Below, in pieces: positions 46,306 through 55,030 of a stretch of DNA of 64,000 nt. The DNA lies in assembly GCA_022009755.1 (NCBI GenBank), contig CP091722.1, forward strand, positions 2,116,001 to 2,180,000. Direction: 5' to 3'. The notes beneath the pieces are model-generated. The model ran no database searches. It was given only the letters and a program-made list of their open reading frames with translations, and had not been told where the DNA came from. Origin of the DNA: Oscillospiraceae bacterium (lineage in GTDB: Bacteria > Bacillota > Clostridia > Christensenellales > QALW01). Both the position numbers and the translations under genes were made by a program. Each line of letters begins with the position of its first letter. Position 1 is the stretch's first letter.

Positions 46306-46979
46306 CGGTGCTTTTCGGCCTTGGCTTTCCGGTGATACTTATTTTGCTGCTGAGCGCAATACAGGCGAGCATACCGGTGCCGCTTTTTGAGCTGGACAGG
46401 CTTACTCCGGGCATAACGGTGTTCGGGCTTGCGTTCATGACGCTTTTTTCCGCAACGCTTATAGCGCGGGACAGGGAAAGCGCACTGCTGGAGCGGCTTT
46501 ATACCACTCCGCTTACTGCGGGGGATTATATTATGGGCTATGCGCTGCCCATATTTCCCATAGCGGCGGCGCAATGCGTTATATGCTATGCTCTTGCTGC
46601 GGTTTTGGGGCTGAGGCTTACTGTGAACACGGTGTATGCCGTATTGTTTATGCTTCCGGCATCGGTATTTTTTATAGCGCTGGGGCTGCTGTGCGGCAGT
46701 GTTATGAATGTAAAGCAGGTGGGGGGAATATGCGGTGCGCTGCTTACAAACCTGACGGCGTGGCTGTCCGGCGTGTGGTTTGATATTGACCTTGTGGGGG
46801 GAGCTTTCAGAAAAATTGCCGATGCGCTGCCCTTTGTTCATGCGGTGGAGCTGGAACGAGCGGTGTTTGCGGGCAATTTTGCCGGGATATTTCCGCATTT
46901 ATGGTGGGTGCTGGGGTATGCGGCGGCGGCCGCCGTGCTTGCGGTGCTTTTGTTTTTGCGGCAGATGAAAAAGCGGTGA
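46254..46979 (+). CDS. ABC-2 type exporter permease
   Basis: A 241-residue integral membrane protein with about six membrane helices, of the ABC-2 transporter family (LIARDRESALLERLYTTPL is the conserved cytoplasmic connecting-helix motif; LPFVHAVELERAVFAG lies before the last helix). It forms the exporter with the ATPase encoded just upstream under TetR control. GGGGGAGAG precedes ATG 46254. The exported compound is unknown. Confidence 0.92.
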   Translation: MLAFARRTGKEILRDPLTVLFGLGFPVILILLLSAIQASIPVPLFELDRLTPGITVFGLAFMTLFSATLIARDRESALLERLYTTPLTAGDYIMGYALPIFPIAAAQCVICYALAAVLGLRLTVNTVYAVLFMLPASVFFIALGLLCGSVMNVKQVGGICGALLTNLTAWLSGVWFDIDLVGGAFRKIADALPFVHAVELERAVFAGNFAGIFPHLWWVLGYAAAAAVLAVLLFLRQMKKR

Positions 46980-47011
46980 AGGGCGGGAAGCGCGTTCGTA
47001 TAGAGATGGGG

Positions 47012-47514
47012 TTATTCGTTAAGGGCGGAGCCCTCCATTGCTATAAAGCGTATGCCGTTTCTTGAAAGAATCCCCGACATATCCTTAAAGCCGGCCTTGC
47101 GGTAGAATTCCGCCGCAGAGGGGGTGGAGTTTACGGTGATTTTTTTATATCCGAGTGTTAAAGCATACAGACGCGCCTGTGCAACAAGGGCCTGACCGAT
47201 GCCGGAGCGCCTGTATTTTTATCCACGAATAACATGCTTATATGAGCATCGGTGCATACGCAGACTCCTGCAAGTCTTTTGCCGATATAGGCGCATATAA
47301 AAACAAAATATCCGGGGAAAATACGGGCGGTGCTTACCGCCTGACGGAGCAGAGTGTTAAAGGCGGCGCGGCCCTGTTTGCCCTGATCGCTGCCAAGGGA
47401 GGCAAAGCCGCGCTTTATAAGCCTTGAGGCGCGGGAGAGCTCTTTAGCTGTTTGGGCATGCCGAAAGGAAAGGGGATGACTCGTGCCGGCGGGAGGCGTT
47501 TGCTTATCTGACAA
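47012..47514 (-). CDS. GNAT-family N-acetyltransferase, one frame break
   Basis: Repaired length 167 residues. The N-terminal half contains FICAYIGKRLAGVCVCTDAHISMLFV; after repair YRRSGIGQALVAQARLYALTLG (acetyl-CoA motif A with RRSGIG), then ITVNSTPSAAEFYRKAGF (motif B). The frame breaks at the five-T run 47216-47220 (+ strand): one more base fuses the two parts. The start is TTG 47514 with AAAGGA upstream at a long spacing, so it is uncertain. It lies convergent to the ABC permease gene. Substrate is unknown. Confidence 0.82.
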
Positions 47515-47607
47515 TGCTTTTTATATCCTTTGCAAATATTGATTCGCCGCAAAGAATAGGCGGCGCTTTAATTATAGCATAGGATGGGATACAGCGCAAA
47601 GGAGGCA

Positions 47608-47967
47608 TCAGAACACATTCTGAAGGCTGAGGCGTGAACGGTCCGGGATAAGCTCAAGCATATGCTTAAGAGCCTGCTTGTACTGCTGGAAATCCTCATC
47701 GGAGCAGGCATACATATTGTAATAGAGCTCGCTGAGACTGTCGACCTCCTCGTGGGGCATGATAAGCAGCCAAAGGTCGGTTATGCGGTCGAAGCTTTCG
47801 TCAAAGGCGTCAAGATCCTGCGGAGATTCCACCTTTTCAAGCTCCTGCTCCAGCTGACGGCAGGAGATGTTCAGATAAAGCTCGCTTAGCAGGCAGATTA
47901 TCCCCAGCAGAAAAAGCAGGACAAGCATTATAAGAATGTGCTTCAGCTCACCTTTAATGTGCAGCAT
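47608..47967 (-). CDS. DUF4363 family protein
   Basis: A 119-residue protein with one N-terminal membrane helix (ILIMLVLLFLLGIICLL) and an acidic extracytoplasmic helical domain (LEQELEKVESPQDLDAFDESF, LWLLIMPHEEVDSLSELYYNM) typical of DUF4363. In Clostridia this family is regularly encoded next to DUF421 proteins, as here, where its start overlaps the DUF421 gene by 25 bases. Function is unknown; a link to sporulation or envelope homeostasis is suggested by the family and by cwlD next door. Confidence 0.85.
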   Translation of the reverse strand: MLHIKGELKHILIMLVLLFLLGIICLLSELYLNISCRQLEQELEKVESPQDLDAFDESFDRITDLWLLIMPHEEVDSLSELYYNMYACSDEDFQQYKQALKHMLELIPDRSRLSLQNVF

Positions 47968-48641
47968 TTTTCGCCTCCGTGTGTTTGGATATAGAGAGTG
48001 TCGCCGTCCAGCTGGGCGATGACCAGCTCGCTTTCGCCGCGGATGCCGACACCGCGGAGCTTGCGCCGGAGCCAGACGGGGTCGTAGCCGCTGCGGGTAA
48101 GGTTCTTCTTCATAATTTTGCCGTCGGACACAAGCAGAAGGGGAAGCTCCTGCTGCGCAAGATCAAGGCCGAGGTCGCCTGCCGTGGGGGAGGCGGCTTC
48201 TTTTTTCATAAGCACGCTGAGCTCGCCGTTGGTTTCCAGCATGGCGTACCAGACCTGGGATACATCAAAAACATCCTTGGAGCGCAGCTGCTCCAGAAGG
48301 TCGTTTACATTGTAGCGCTGGGAACGCAGTGCCTGTTCGTTTATGACCCCCTTTGATATGACTACGGTGGGTTCGCCGCAAAGCAGGCGGCGGGCGCGGA
48401 TGCTTTTCATGGAGGCGTAGGACACCGCAACCTGCATGAAAAGCAGCACAAGCAGGGAGATGACGCCCCAAAGCAGGGGCATGCCGAGATTGCCCATGGG
48501 CTGGGTGGCGAGGTCGGCCGCCATAAGCGCCACGACAAATTCCACGGGCTGAAGCTCGCCCACCTGACGCTTGCCCATAAGGCGGATGACGAGATACACA
48601 AGCACAAACAGTATAAGTGCGCGCAGAACTACATTAAGCAT
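47943..48641 (-). CDS. DUF421 (YetF-like) membrane protein
   Basis: 232 residues: three N-terminal membrane helices with the family motif YLVIRLMGKRQVGELQPVEFV, then a cytoplasmic domain with two repeated beta-rich parts (GEPTVVISKGVINEQALRSQRYNVNDL, VWYAMLETNGELSVLMK, ELPLLLVSDGKIMKKNL). YetF/YrbG homologues are common in spore formers. AAGGAG lies before ATG 48641. Translationally coupled to the DUF4363 gene. No biochemical function is established. Confidence 0.92.
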   Translation of the reverse strand: MLNVVLRALILFVLVYLVIRLMGKRQVGELQPVEFVVALMAADLATQPMGNLGMPLLWGVISLLVLLFMQVAVSYASMKSIRARRLLCGEPTVVISKGVINEQALRSQRYNVNDLLEQLRSKDVFDVSQVWYAMLETNGELSVLMKKEAASPTAGDLGLDLAQQELPLLLVSDGKIMKKNLTRSGYDPVWLRRKLRGVGIRGESELVIAQLDGDTLYIQTHGGEKCCTLKVS

Positions 48642-48915
48642 AAAAACTCCTTAAAGCGGGTATTGATGCGATATTTGATGTGCGGGTGTGCGATTGCGCC
48701 GCTGTGTTAGTATGCCTTAAAAATAAAATTATTATTTGCCGCGTTGTGCGGCGTTTGTTTTTCGGAGGTAAACGGCAAAATATGACCGGCCCGCGCCGGG
48801 TGGGCGGGCGGGAGGCACGGGCCGATAAGGGAAGGCGGTATGTGCGCCGGAGTTTTACGGCGGGCATATGCGGCATATGCTGTTATGGTGAAATATAACC
48901 GTAAGGGAGAAGAAA

Positions 48916-49622
48916 ATGAAAAGGAAGAATAAAAGCGGCGGAGCTGCGGCGATTATGGCGGTGTTTATGTTTGTGCTTATGCTTTCGGGCTGTGACGGGG
49001 AAAGCGTGCGTGAGCAGCCTACGGACAGGGAGAATTATATGGCGCGCTTCTGCGTGGTGCTGGACGCGGGGCACGGCGGCGTGGACGGCGGTGCCTTGGG
49101 GATATCCACAGGGGCAAGGGAGGCGGAGATAAACCTTGCGGTGACGCTTAAAACGGGAGCGCTGCTTGAAAGCGCGGGGGTGAGAGTGGTGTACACGCGA
49201 AAGGGGGAAAAATCGCTGTGCCCGGATGAACAATACAATAAAAAGCAGGATATGCGCCTTAGGGGGCAGGTGATAGATGCGGCAAGGCCGGATATAGTGG
49301 TATCGGTGCATATGAATTCCTATCCGGATTTGCGTGTACGGGGTGCGCAGACCTTTTACTATCCGGATTCGGAGTGCGGCAAGGAGCTGGCCGAAAGCAT
49401 ACAGAGGTCGCTGAAAATGGCGGACCCGGACAACAGGCGCACGGTGAAGGCGGAGGATTTTTCCTTTTGCGCACATATGCGGGGCCGAGCGCGCTTGTGG
49501 AGTGCGGGTTTATGACTTGCCCGGAGGAAGAAAAACTCCTGCAGGAGCAGGAGTATCAGGAAAAGCTGGCTTATTGCATTTTTGACGGCATAATGAGGTA
49601 TCTTATGCGGCCGCAGGGGTGA
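48916..49622 (+). CDS. cwlD: CwlD-like N-acetylmuramoyl-L-alanine amidase (Amidase_3), one frame break
   Basis: Zinc amidase that strips peptides from muramic acid; CwlD does this to form muramic delta-lactam in spore cortex. It has an N-terminal membrane or lipoprotein signal (FVLMLSGC, Cys 26), then VVLDAGHGGVDGGALG (zinc His), GAREAEINLAV (zinc Glu), IVVSVHMNSYPD (zinc His), RVRGAQTFYYP and, after repair, ALVECGFMTCPEEEKLL (catalytic Glu). The frame breaks at the five-T run 49458-49462; one more T gives 235 residues, the usual CwlD size. GGGAGAAG precedes the start. The neighbours DUF421/DUF4363 fit a sporulation context; other amidase roles remain possible. Confidence 0.85.
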
Positions 49623-49627
49623 GAGCA

Positions 49628-50193
49628 TTAAAAATTGATGACACCCAGATGCTCAAGGAGAATTTTTATGCCTATGAGGATAAGTATAATGCCGCCGGCA
49701 ATCTCGGCGCGGGCCTTGTATTTGGCGCCGAATACGCTGCCTACTTTAAGCCCGGCGGCGGATATGAGCGCGGTGGTTACGCCGATTATTGCAGCGGCGA
49801 TGAAGATATTTACCTCCATAAGGGCAAAGGTTATGCCGACTGCCAAAGCATCAATGCTGGTGGCTATGGCAAGAAGCAGCATGGATTTGAAGCCGAAGGA
49901 GGTGTCGGTTTTTCGTCATCGTTTTTTATGCCGTCATAGAGCATTTTGCCGCCGATAAGGCCAAGGAGCACAAAGGCTATCCAGTGATCCACGGCGGTGA
50001 TGTATTTTTCAAACGCACTGCCCAAAAGATAGCCGAGGGAGGGCATGAGCGCCTGAAAGCCGCCGAACCACAAGGCCACGCAAAGATAGTGGATGGGCTT
50101 GGGCTTGCCGGAGGCCAAGCCCTTGCAGACGGACACTGCAAAGGCATCCATGGAAAGCCCTATGCCGATAAGCAATATTTCCCATATACTCAT
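49628..50193 (-). CDS. mntP: Manganese efflux pump MntP, one frame break
   Basis: A 188-residue (repaired) six-helix membrane protein exporting Mn(II). The two internal repeats each carry the conserved acidic motif: GLSMDAFAVSVCKGL in helix 1 and ATSIDALAVGITFAL in helix 4. The frame breaks at the five-T run 49909-49913 (+ strand); one more base restores TDTSFGFKSMLLLAIA. Start 50193 follows GGGGTGAT; codons further upstream are not coding. The mntR-like regulator gene lies just upstream on the same strand. A separate promoter (50264-50293) and a hairpin (50360-50389) precede it. Confidence 0.92.
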
Positions 50194-50263
50194 ATTATCA
50201 CCCCGCGCCAAGCGCTGCGAAATTTTGTGTTTGTGCCGCCGTACTGCGCAGAACGGTGTTTGT

Positions 50264-50293
50264 TTTATAGACTTATTACCGCATGCATTGCAA
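50264..50293 (-). promoter_or_regulatory. Promoter for mntP
   Basis: On the minus strand TTGCAA (50288-50293), 18 bases, TATAAA (50264-50269); leader ~70 bases. Confidence 0.6.
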
Positions 50294-50359
50294 AAAAATG
50301 AAGCTTTCAAAGGACATATGCATAAGCAATCATATACGCATATGTGCCGTAACACCGCA

Positions 50360-50389
50360 GCAACCGCCGAACATGCGTGCGGCGGTTGC
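50360..50389. terminator. Perfect 10-bp hairpin between mntR and mntP
   Basis: GCAACCGCCG (50360-50369) pairs with CGGCGGTTGC (50380-50389). No T run follows on the minus strand, so it could be a weak terminator or an RNA-processing structure after the regulator gene. Confidence 0.5.
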
Positions 50390-50408
50390 TTGACTTGCGG
50401 TATTGAAA

Positions 50409-50795
50409 TTATTTATCGTTTTTTTCGGACGATTTCTGTGCCGCATGTTTTTGCATGGCAAGAAAGGTTTCGTCGCTTATGCAGTGCTCGATGCGGCAGG
50501 CGTCCTTTGCCGCCGTTTCGGGAGACACACCGATATATGTGAAAAAGGCGGTGAGCATCGTGTGGCGCTCGTAGGTTTTTTGGGCGATAGCCAGCCCGGA
50601 ATCGGTGAGGTGAAGGTGCCCCAGTTCATCCACGGTGAGATATCCTCCCTTTTTGAGAAGCCCCACTGCGCGGCTTACACTGGGCTTGGAGTAGCCCATT
50701 TCTTCACATACATCAATGGAGCGAACGCTTTTTCCGCTTTGGGAAAGGATGTATATGGTTTCAAGATACATTTCGCCGGATTCCTGAAGATGCAC
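50409..50795 (-). CDS. MntR/DtxR-family metal-dependent repressor
   Basis: A 128-residue regulator with a winged HTH (SIDVCEEMGYSKPSVSRAVGLLKKGGYL) and the metal-binding dimerisation domain (HLTDSGLAIAQKTYERHTMLTAFFTYIGV, DACRIEHCISDETF), with His, Glu and Asp at ligand positions as in MntR. It lacks the SH3 domain of longer DtxR proteins. The start is GTG 50795, since AGAGG lies 10 bases upstream and homology begins at HLQESGEMYLETI. The gene order mntR-mntP suggests Mn homeostasis, with the regulator either activating mntP or repressing an importer elsewhere. Confidence 0.88.
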   Translation of the reverse strand: MHLQESGEMYLETIYILSQSGKSVRSIDVCEEMGYSKPSVSRAVGLLKKGGYLTVDELGHLHLTDSGLAIAQKTYERHTMLTAFFTYIGVSPETAAKDACRIEHCISDETFLAMQKHAAQKSSEKNDK

Positions 50796-50930
50796 GGGTA
50801 TTACCTCTTTTGAATTATTCCGAGCGCGTTTGCCCCTATTGCAAGGGGAGTGCGGCGTGCCCGGGGCGTATATTGCAAAGCCGTAAAGCCGTTTACAGGT
50901 ATTGTACACCTTTGCAAATATATTTTATTA

Positions 50931-50959
50931 ATTATACCATGCGGGTATGACAAAGTCAA
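50931..50959 (-). promoter_or_regulatory. Promoter for the MntR-like gene
   Basis: On the minus strand TTGACT (50954-50959), 17 bases, TATAAT (50931-50936). Confidence 0.75.
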
Positions 50960-51059
50960 TAAAGGAAATGTAAAGAGAGAAAAAGGGCGTTTGAAAAGGC
51001 CGCAAAAGCGAAGGCGAAGTGAAAAATTCAAGGAGATAACAGCAAAAACGAAAAAAACT

Positions 51060-51088
51060 GTGACAATATAAGCCTTGTTTGATATAAT
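51060..51088 (+). promoter_or_regulatory. Promoter for the membrane protein at 51202
   Basis: GTGACA (51060-51065), 17 bases, TATAAT (51083-51088). Confidence 0.7.
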
Positions 51089-51201
51089 TTCGTACAGAAG
51101 TGCGGATTTTTACGAGCCGGCGTTTTTACCGGCGGCTTTTGGCGTTTCGGACAAGGGTGTACGGCGCAAAATAAAGGAAAACAGCGGTACGGAGAAAGAC
51201 A

Positions 51202-51879
51202 ATGGATAAAAAATGCGTAAATACGGAAGCGGAAAACAGCGGCGAGAAGAAAGCGGGAATTAAAAGAAAAACGGGGTGGCTTGACCGTGTTCTGATTGCG
51301 GTCGCGCTGCTTTCGGGGGCGGCGGGAATGGTGTGCGCCGTTTATTACTATGACATATATCCGGTTTTTCATGCGGCGGATGCGGTGATAATCGCTTCGT
51401 TCTGCGTGCTTGCGGCGGTGCTGGCGGCGAGTATTTTCCGCCTTATTGTGCATATGAGCTCGGGCAGGTTCCGTGCAGGGGTGCTGATACCGGCGGCTGT
51501 TGCGATAGTGCTGGGTGCGGTTTCGTTTTTTGTGTGCAGCAGTGCGGACAGATGGACCGTGGTGAACGGCTTTGATAAAAACCGGGCGCGCTATAATGCG
51601 GCGGCGGAATATCTTGCACAGCAGCCTTACAGCGCAGAGACCGAGCTGCCTGCGGAGTATGCCGACCTCAGCCGCGGGAGCGTTAAAAGAGTGGAATGTG
51701 CGGGGGGAAAATATATTTGCAGCATATTTACGCTGCTTGAGCATGAAAACCGCTTTGAGGGTATACTGTATGTTCCCGGCAATACGCCGGTGATATACTA
51801 TGAGATAACAAACGGCTGGAGCAGCTATGCATATGAGGATCTGGGCGGGGGCTATGCGTGGATAGTGCTGTATAAATAG
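51202..51879 (+). CDS. Membrane protein of unknown function (225 aa, three helices)
   Basis: A basic N-terminus, then three predicted membrane helices (RVLIAVALLSGAAGMVCAV; VIIASFCVLAAVLAASIF; LIPAAVAIVLGAVSFFV) and a ~110-residue extracytoplasmic C-terminal domain rich in Tyr and Glu (YAWIVLYK at the end). I recognise no family. GGAGAAAG precedes ATG 51202 and a strong promoter is at 51060. It stands alone before the helicase gene. Confidence 0.75.
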   Translation: MDKKCVNTEAENSGEKKAGIKRKTGWLDRVLIAVALLSGAAGMVCAVYYYDIYPVFHAADAVIIASFCVLAAVLAASIFRLIVHMSSGRFRAGVLIPAAVAIVLGAVSFFVCSSADRWTVVNGFDKNRARYNAAAEYLAQQPYSAETELPAEYADLSRGSVKRVECAGGKYICSIFTLLEHENRFEGILYVPGNTPVIYYEITNGWSSYAYEDLGGGYAWIVLYK

Positions 51880-51977
51880 CGGTATTACGGGATGAGAACG
51901 GTAAGCGCGGATTCGGACGCATTAAAGAGAGCGTTTCCGTGCGTGCTTAGAGATAAATAATCGGAGGATAAGAAAAA

Positions 51978-53123
51978 TTGAATTTTGAGGAATTGGGGGT
52001 TACGGGCGGCATTGCCCGCGCCCTTAAGCAGATGAATTACAGCACATGCACGCAGATACAGCAGGAGGCCATTCCCGCGATGCGTGAGGGAAGGGATGTT
52101 ATAGCCAAGGCTCCCACGGGAACGGGCAAGACCTTTGCCTTCGGCATACCGATACTGGAAAAAATAAACGGCGACAACAAATGCGTGCAGGCACTGGTGC
52201 TTGCCCCCACAAGGGAGCTGTGCATACAGATAGCCCAACAGCTGCGCCTGCTTGCAAAGTATATGCAGGGTGTGCGCGTGCTGGCGGTTTACGGCGGGCA
52301 GCCGATAAACAAGCAGATAGAGGCGGCAAAGCACTGCCCCAATATCGTAGTGGCAACTCCGGGGCGGCTGAGCGACCTTATGCACCGGGGGGCGCTGGAT
52401 TTGAACGCGGTTACAACGGCGGTGCTGGACGAGGCCGATGAGATGCTGGATATGGGCTTTGTAAAGGATGTGCGGGCGATACTGGACCGTTTGCCTGCAA
52501 TGAAGCAGATGGCGATGTTTTCCGCCACCATATCCCGCGAGGTCATGGACATAGGCTGGCTTTATCAGCGGGACCCCGCAGAGATCACGGTGGAGCCGGA
52601 GGCGGAGAGCATGCCCCTTATAAACCAGTACGCCGTGGAATGCTCGCTTGGGTCAAAGCTGGGGACGCTGTTAGATATTATGGAATACCGGCGCTTCAGA
52701 AGGGTTATTATTTTCTGCAACACAAAGAAAATGACGGAGCGGCTTTATATTCAGCTTGCTGCAAAGGGCTTTTGCGCGGACTGCCTGCACGGCGACATAA
52801 AGCAAAGCTCGCGCAACAGGATAATGCAGGAGTTCAAAAGCGGCGATATCGATATGCTGGTGGCCACCGATGTGGCGGCGCGGGGCATAGATGTAAGCGG
52901 CATTGACGCGGTGTTTTCCTATGATGTGCCGCAGGAAAACGCCTACTACCTGCATCGCATTGGGCGCACGGGGCGGGCGCGCAATGTGGGGGATTCCTAC
53001 ATATTCTATACCTTTGCGGAAAAATTCCGCCTTGAGGATATAATACGCCTTACCAAAAGCAATGTGACCTTTATAAAAATAAACGCACAGCACGCCATAG
53101 AGGAGCTGCCGCAGGAGCAATAG
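51978..53123 (+). CDS. DEAD-box RNA helicase
   Basis: A 381-residue ATP-dependent RNA helicase core without a long C-terminal tail. All motifs are seen: Q motif (GVTGGIARALKQMNYSTCTQIQ), motif I APTGTGKT, Ia PTRELCIQ, Ib TPGRLSDL, II LDEADEMLDMGF, III SAT, IV IFCNTKK, V ATDVAARGID and VI HRIGRTGRARNVG. It resembles CshA/RhlE-type helicases that act in ribosome assembly and mRNA decay. The start is TTG 51978, ten bases after GGAGG. A strong terminator follows. Confidence 0.93.
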   Translation: MNFEELGVTGGIARALKQMNYSTCTQIQQEAIPAMREGRDVIAKAPTGTGKTFAFGIPILEKINGDNKCVQALVLAPTRELCIQIAQQLRLLAKYMQGVRVLAVYGGQPINKQIEAAKHCPNIVVATPGRLSDLMHRGALDLNAVTTAVLDEADEMLDMGFVKDVRAILDRLPAMKQMAMFSATISREVMDIGWLYQRDPAEITVEPEAESMPLINQYAVECSLGSKLGTLLDIMEYRRFRRVIIFCNTKKMTERLYIQLAAKGFCADCLHGDIKQSSRNRIMQEFKSGDIDMLVATDVAARGIDVSGIDAVFSYDVPQENAYYLHRIGRTGRARNVGDSYIFYTFAEKFRLEDIIRLTKSNVTFIKINAQHAIEELPQEQ

Positions 53124-53154
53124 GCGTTTAATTATTAAAATTTAACAGGCAAAG

Positions 53155-53185
53155 CACACCCGAAGAGCTTCGGGTGTGTTTTTTT
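53155..53185 (+). terminator. Intrinsic terminator after the helicase gene
   Basis: CACACCCGAAG pairs with CTTCGGGTGTG (53155-53178) followed by TTTTTTT. It overlaps the stop of the leftward XRE gene by two bases and can serve both. Confidence 0.9.
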
Positions 53186-53498
53186 ACTTTTCGGGCGCCC
53201 GGCTTTTGCGAATTTGCTGCGGATTCGATGCGGCGGAAGCGGATATTATCTGCTCGATTATAAGAAGGGCTTCGGCCTCCTCCTCGATAAGCCGAACCAG
53301 CTCATACGGGTGCATATCAAAGGCTGCGGCAATGCGCCAGACGGTTTCAAAATTTGCCTGCTTGCTGCCGCTTTCTATCATTGCAAGATGGCTTCGCGCA
53401 AGCTGCGCAAAACCGCTGAAAACCTCCTGAGAAAGCTTTTTGCTTTTTCGTATTCTTCGCACCACTCGGCCGACGGCGTAGTTGTTGAATTCTGTCAT
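53184..53498 (-). CDS. XRE-family HTH regulator
   Basis: 104 residues with an HTH_3 domain (RRIRKSKKLSQEVFSGFAQLARSHLAMIESGSKQANFETVWRIAAAFDM region, about residues 15-65) and a Glu/Ala-rich helical tail. Such small regulators often control adjacent stress, phage or sporulation genes; no toxin or phage gene is next to it. The ATG at 53498 is chosen because GGAGG lies eight bases upstream; GTG 53507 is too close to it. It is convergent with the helicase gene. Confidence 0.88.
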   Translation of the reverse strand: MTEFNNYAVGRVVRRIRKSKKLSQEVFSGFAQLARSHLAMIESGSKQANFETVWRIAAAFDMHPYELVRLIEEEAEALLIIEQIISASAASNPQQIRKSRAPEK

Positions 53499-53636
53499 CG
53501 CAGACACCTCCCGCGTTCCAATTTATAGGAAAAATGCGGACTTGCGGTCTGCGATAGCAGACAAATGCAGCGGCGAACAATGCTAAAATGGATAAAAATA
53601 CATTTATATTGTTTAATTTTGTAAGGAGGGCGATAT

Positions 53637-53728
53637 ATGAGTCGGACGGCAAAAATTTTTCGGATAAGGATGGGGAATCGGTAAGAAAGGCGGATTCGGG
53701 AATACAAAAAACCGCGAAGCATGCTTAA
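53637..53728 (+). CDS. Candidate small ORF (~30 aa if one base is added)
   Basis: ATG 53637 has a very strong site (AAGGAGGG, eight bases upstream). As written it stops after 15 codons. Adding one A in the A5T5 run 53651-53660 yields MSRTAKNFSDKDGESVRKADS and a stop at 53726, a charged 30-residue peptide 30 bases before the next gene. Coding status is uncertain. Confidence 0.3.
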
Positions 53729-53758
53729 GAAATAACAGGTGAACAGGGAGGAAAGAAA

Positions 53759-54031
53759 ATGTACGATAATGTAGGTAAAAAAATAATGACGCTGGCAAAG
53801 GTTTTGGGGTGGATATTTCTTATAGCCGGTATAATAACCGCCATAGTGTTTATGTCATTTGGTTGGAAGCTTTTTATCGTAATAACTCCGTTAATAGGCG
53901 GCGCAATATTATATATTTTAACTTGGGTTTTATACGGATTCGGTCAATTGGTGGATGATATAAATGCTATGCGCTATGCTGCAAAAGAAGCGGACCGGGA
54001 CACGGTGTCCGAAGAGCTCCCCGAATTATAA
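53759..54031 (+). CDS. Small two-helix membrane protein
   Basis: A 90-residue protein with two membrane helices (about residues 12-32 and 37-62) and a short charged C-terminus (INAMRYAAKEADRD). GGGAGGAAAG precedes the start. The next gene begins 13 bases after its stop, so the pair is an operon. Its codons are more AT-rich than in most of the window. No family is recognised. Confidence 0.75.
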   Translation: MYDNVGKKIMTLAKVLGWIFLIAGIITAIVFMSFGWKLFIVITPLIGGAILYILTWVLYGFGQLVDDINAMRYAAKEADRDTVSEELPEL

Positions 54032-54044
54032 GGAGAATTTTGAA

Positions 54045-54956
54045 ATGAGCGAAAGGTATAAAAGGCTTTTTGCTTTGCCTGAAAACCTTCATACCGAGGA
54101 CGCGCCTGTTGTTATTATGGCGGGCGCGCTCTTAAAGGATAATCAGACGGGCAGAGTGCTGGCACAGCTTAAATTAAAAAATGTATCGGAAGAAACAATA
54201 AAATCGGTTAAGGTATCCATACAGGCTTTCGGAAAATCGGGAGCTGAAGCAAAAGAAATTCATTATGAATATGCGAATATTTCCGTAAAAAGCGGTGAGG
54301 AATTCGGAAGCAAGACCCCAATCGAGATGAATAATAAAATACTTTATTATTCTGCCGTTATTACAGAGGTGCTGTTTGAAAACGGCACGGCTTGGAAAAC
54401 AAATATTAACGATTCGGACAAAAAAGCTTTATCCGAACGGGTTCGGCAAGCTTTAATGAATAACAGCAGAACAAGCCTGAAAAAATCAGCTTTTATTCCG
54501 CTTATTTTAGCTGCTGCGGGAATACTGTTTTCCGTAAGCGATATCACAGTGTATTTCGGCCATAATGCCAAATACCTTGATGACCAATGGCTTCTTGCAG
54601 TATTGAGCGGCAGCATGACTGAGTATCTGATTTCACTAATATTTCCGATAGCCGTTTTCGTGCTGCCGAAGACTAATATAATGAAAACATCAAGAGTGAT
54701 GATGTATATCGGCTTTGCATTGCTTGGAGTTCAGGCACTTGCGGCTATTTTGTATTATTCAGCCGGATTGGGCACTGTGTTGGCAAACTTGCGTATTCCC
54801 GGTTATGATTTTTTAGGCAATATATCCAATGTGCTTGCGTGGATCCGGGGAGGGTGGGGCTTTGATTTGAGATGGCTGCTGCAGCTGATGAGCTCCCTGT
54901 GCTTCTTAGGAAAGACTGTTGCCGGCATAATAATATGTAAAAAAGCGCAAGTTTAA
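54045..54956 (+). CDS. Membrane protein with N-terminal soluble beta-rich domain, unknown function
   Basis: 303 residues. Residues 1-135 look like a soluble beta-sandwich (VVIMAGALLKDNQTGRVLAQLKL, TIKSVKVSIQAFG) followed by three or four membrane helices (SAFIPLILAAAGILFSVSDI, LISLIFPIAVFVLPK, MYIGFALLGVQALAAIL, LMSSLCFLGKTVAGIII). AAGGAG precedes ATG 54045. Base composition is clearly AT-richer than in the flanking genes, as in its small partner upstream, which may mean recent transfer. A strong terminator follows. Confidence 0.78.
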   Translation: MSERYKRLFALPENLHTEDAPVVIMAGALLKDNQTGRVLAQLKLKNVSEETIKSVKVSIQAFGKSGAEAKEIHYEYANISVKSGEEFGSKTPIEMNNKILYYSAVITEVLFENGTAWKTNINDSDKKALSERVRQALMNNSRTSLKKSAFIPLILAAAGILFSVSDITVYFGHNAKYLDDQWLLAVLSGSMTEYLISLIFPIAVFVLPKTNIMKTSRVMMYIGFALLGVQALAAILYYSAGLGTVLANLRIPGYDFLGNISNVLAWIRGGWGFDLRWLLQLMSSLCFLGKTVAGIIICKKAQV

Positions 54957-54969
54957 AATAACGAATTTG

Positions 54970-54994
54970 GCCTCCCCTTGCGGGAGGCTTTTTT
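54970..54994 (+). terminator. Intrinsic terminator
   Basis: GCCTCCC (54970-54976), CTTGC loop, GGGAGGC, then TTTTTT. Confidence 0.9.
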
Positions 54995-55030
54995 ATATTT
55001 GTCCGAGGGATAATGAGGGGCGGGGAAAGG

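Larger units (their letters stand above)
50796..51201. other. Divergent intergenic region (406 bp)
   Basis: It contains strong promoters in both directions: 50931-50959 (minus, regulator) and 51060-51088 (plus, membrane protein). The minus leader is ~130 bases. The plus leader holds a small GC-rich dyad near 51116-51140 before a short T run. I see no gene. Confidence 0.5.

Noticed and set aside
50194..50408. yybP-ykoY Mn riboswitch upstream of mntP
   Set aside because: I looked for the conserved loop sequences in the leader and did not find them; only a simple hairpin and a promoter are present.
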